From Ruminiclostridium sp. (GTDB lineage: Bacteria; Bacillota; Clostridia; Oscillospirales; Oscillospiraceae): a DNA stretch of 8,415 nt. The stretch is taken from positions 1 through 8,415 of the forward strand of contig JAFZEB010000158.1 in the NCBI GenBank assembly GCA_017560855.1. The letters are read 5' to 3'. Under the pieces are notes generated by a model that worked only from the letters and a program-made list of their open reading frames with translations, was not told the DNA's origin and ran no database searches. The first letter of the stretch is position 1, and each line of letters starts with the position of its first letter. Of this stretch, positions 7,016 to 8,415 are shown in pieces. The position numbers were made by a program, and so were the translations under genes.

Positions 7016-7465
7016 TCAGCCCTCGGCTTGCTCGCTCCAGTTGGCCGGATAGGTCACATAGACGAACCGGGCATGATCCAGGGCGGAAAACACAATGCTG
7101 GAACCTGCGGGGATCAAAACCATGTCGCCCGCATTGGCAACGATATCACAGCCATTGATCCGAATGGTAAGCTGCCCATCGATGACGTAGTCCACCTCAT
7201 CGTAGTTCAGCGTCCAGGGAAACTCCGTCTGCTCGATCTTCATCAGACCGGCGGCCAGGTTTTTGTTCTCTTTGGAGGTGATGACATCCTTCAGCCAGAC
7301 CTTGTCTCCGGGTCTGCCCGTGTCAAAGGGTTCCATCACCACTTTGCTGCCATCGATGCTCATGACGCCGCTTTTCTCGTCGCGGCACTTCACGAAGCCG
7401 CCGCTTTGCATTTCGGCAATGACCTGCGCCACAATATCACGCACCATTTGTTCGTTGATCTGCAT
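7016..7465 (-). CDS. eutQ: EutQ-family cupin protein
   Basis: A 149-residue single-domain cupin matching the C-terminal half of EutQ of ethanolamine-utilisation loci. The diagnostic blocks are FPWTLNYDEVDYVIDGQLTI (82-101), AGDMVLIPAGSSIVFSALDH (112-131) and RFVYVTYPANW (133-143). Like EutQ, it lacks the His-rich metal site of classical cupins. EutQ from Salmonella is reported to have acetate kinase activity and to be tied to the ethanolamine microcompartment. Enterobacterial EutQ is longer; this short form lacks most of the N-terminal region. Residues 3-19 (INEQMVRDIVAQVIAEM) form an amphipathic helix resembling microcompartment encapsulation peptides. Start: ATG 7465 with GAGAAGG about 10 nt upstream is preferred over ATG 7492, which has no good Shine-Dalgarno and sits only about 12 nt from the predicted transcription start. 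No other eut gene is visible here; it has its own promoter and terminator. The family is firm; the role in this organism is not. Confidence 0.85.
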   Translation of the reverse strand: MQINEQMVRDIVAQVIAEMQSGGFVKCRDEKSGVMSIDGSKVVMEPFDTGRPGDKVWLKDVITSKENKNLAAGLMKIEQTEFPWTLNYDEVDYVIDGQLTIRINGCDIVANAGDMVLIPAGSSIVFSALDHARFVYVTYPANWSEQAEG

Positions 7466-7510
7466 AAAAGCTATACCTTCTCTCTTTTTCATGGTCTGTT
7501 CTTTGATATG

Positions 7511-7539
7511 ATTATACCCGCAATAGACCCATTCCGCAA
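7511..7539 (-). promoter_or_regulatory. Predicted sigma-A-type promoter of the EutQ-family gene
   Basis: On the minus strand TTGCGG (7539-7534) and a perfect TATAAT (7516-7511) are separated by 17 nt. Transcription would start near 7504, leaving a leader of about 40 nt to ATG 7465. I see no inverted repeat for a local repressor on this side. Confidence 0.55.
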
Positions 7540-7576
7540 TTCAATTTTATCACTTTCCCGTATGGATGTCATAAGG

Positions 7577-7648
7577 CCCGTCCTTTTTCGCTGGGTTTTG
7601 CATGGAGATTTCCCCAGCCGCATAGGTTTTCCCATGAGAAAGGACGGG
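7577..7648 (+). promoter_or_regulatory. Long inverted repeat sequestering the deacetylase Shine-Dalgarno
   Basis: CCCGTCCTTTTTC (7577-7589) pairs with GAGAAAGGACGGG (7636-7648): 13 bp with a single G-U pair. The right arm contains the only good Shine-Dalgarno (AAAGGA, 7639-7644) of the deacetylase gene starting at 7655. Directly inside, GCTGGG (7590-7595) pairs with CCCAGC (7613-7618), stacking on the outer stem. If transcription starts upstream of 7577, translation would be blocked unless the fold opens. I cannot identify the promoter with confidence, nor match the fold to a known riboswitch class. Confidence 0.42.
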
Positions 7649-7654
7649 ATCTGT

Positions 7655-8415
7655 ATGAAGCTGTTTTTGTTCCGCAAACGATACCTGGCCATCCCCGGCG
7701 CCATCCTGGCTGTGTGCGCCCTGTGCCTGGTCACCACCCTGCCCAGCTACGTCACCACCGCCGCCACCCAACGGCAGCTGCCCATCTACTGCGTCCAGCG
7801 GGACCACAAGGTGTGCGCCCTCAGCTTCGACGCCGCCTGGGGCAACGAGGACACCGAGACCCTCATCGAAATTTTTGACCAATACAACGTGAAAGTCACC
7901 TTCTTCGTGGTGGGGGAGTGGGTGGACAAATACCCCGAGTCCGTGAAAGCCCTCCATGATGCCGGGCACGAGGTCATGGGCCACTCCAACGACCACGCCC
8001 ACTTCAACTCCCTTTCCGCCGACCAGATTATCGCCGACATCACCGCCTGCAACGAGAAGATCAAGGCCGTCACCGGGGGCTCCCCCACCCTCTTCCGCCC
8101 GCCTTACGGGGAGTACGACGACCATGTGGTCTCCACTGTCCGCGGCATGGGCCTGGAGATCATCCAGTGGGATGTGGACAGCCTGGACTGGAAGGATTAC
8201 GATGCGGCCACCATCACTGACCGGGTGACCTCCAGGGTGGGGCCGGGGTCCATCATCCTCTTCCACAACGCCGCCCTGCACACCCCCGAGGCCCTGCCCG
8301 CCATTCTGGAGCATCTGATCGGGGAGGGCTACGACATCGTGCCCATCAGCCAGCTGATCCTGCCGGGAGAATGCGGCACCGACTACACCATCGACCACAC
8401 CGGCCGCCAGTGCCC
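7655..8415 (+). CDS. Membrane-anchored polysaccharide deacetylase, PdaB-like (3' end outside window)
   Basis: Runs on the plus strand from ATG 7655 to the window edge, with 253 complete codons visible. It is a carbohydrate esterase family 4 (NodB homology) protein, which removes acetyl groups from N-acetylated wall glycans outside the cell. Residues 1-10 are basic and 11-29 form a membrane segment or signal anchor. The NodB motifs are SFDAAWGNEDT (57-67), with Asp59 the likely base; HSNDH (110-114), giving two His metal ligands; RPPYG (148-152); a DVDSLDW region (173-179); and ILFHN with His204. The second Asp of the classical TFDDG motif is Ala60, as in PdaB-type sporulation deacetylases, so metal binding may differ. 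Little is probably missing at the C-terminus. An in-frame ATG at 7634 is possible, but AAAGGA at 7639-7644 favours 7655. Divergent from the EutQ gene. Codons are very strongly C-ending, more so than in the SLH gene. Confidence 0.92.
   Translation, partial: MKLFLFRKRYLAIPGAILAVCALCLVTTLPSYVTTAATQRQLPIYCVQRDHKVCALSFDAAWGNEDTETLIEIFDQYNVKVTFFVVGEWVDKYPESVKALHDAGHEVMGHSNDHAHFNSLSADQIIADITACNEKIKAVTGGSPTLFRPPYGEYDDHVVSTVRGMGLEIIQWDVDSLDWKDYDAATITDRVTSRVGPGSIILFHNAALHTPEALPAILEHLIGEGYDIVPISQLILPGECGTDYTIDHTGRQC

Noticed and set aside
7540..7576. A possible sporulation-sigma promoter for the deacetylase (CATAAGG near 7570)
   Set aside because: The -10-like match is partial and no fitting -35 element lies at the right spacing.
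7550..8398. A 282-codon open frame on the minus strand
   Set aside because: It is antisense to the deacetylase with its full NodB motif set, and its Gly/Val/Asp/His-rich product matches no family.

Overview
The window looks like a chromosomal piece of a GC-rich, spore-former-type Clostridium relative. Oscillospiraceae-like gut bacteria such as Flavonifractor, Intestinimonas or Oscillibacter are the best guess. The reasons are GC-rich coding sequence with AT-rich intergenic promoters, SLH surface anchoring, a PdaB-type deacetylase and a CHAP protein with HxH/Cys repeats of a kind I associate with gut Firmicutes. The taxonomic call is inference. I see no rRNA, tRNA, CRISPR array, transposase or phage gene.

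Layout. (i) Positions 1-2507, minus strand: a three-gene operon read right to left. It encodes a cytoplasmic DivIVA-like coiled-coil protein, a type I signal peptidase (lepB) overlapping it by 8 nt, and then, after a 95-nt gap with three hairpins, a membrane-anchored surface protein. That protein carries seven C..HxHxxxC units, a CHAP amidase/peptidase domain and an acidic Pro/Glu-rich tail that runs off the left edge. (ii) Positions 2733-6874, minus strand: a single-gene unit with its own extended -10 promoter, a leader hairpin and a strong terminator. It encodes a 1325-residue secreted protein: signal peptide, about seven FG-GAP/VCBS-like propeller blades, an unassigned Ser/Thr/Gly-rich beta region, a calcium-loop motif, FN3, a second beta domain and three SLH repeats. 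(iii) Positions 6926-7539, minus strand: a stand-alone EutQ-family cupin gene with its own promoter and terminator. (iv) Positions 7577-8415, plus strand: a divergently transcribed membrane-anchored polysaccharide deacetylase, cut by the right edge, whose Shine-Dalgarno lies in a long inverted repeat.

The common theme is the cell envelope: a signal peptidase, a wall-hydrolase-like surface protein, an SLH-anchored giant protein and a glycan deacetylase. EutQ is the odd one out. The items most worth a second look are the unassigned beta region of the SLH protein (possibly pore-forming-like, unproven), the predicted metal-binding C/HxH/C repeat array beside a signal peptidase gene, the RBS-sequestering leader of the deacetylase, and the orphan EutQ with a microcompartment-targeting-like N-terminus.
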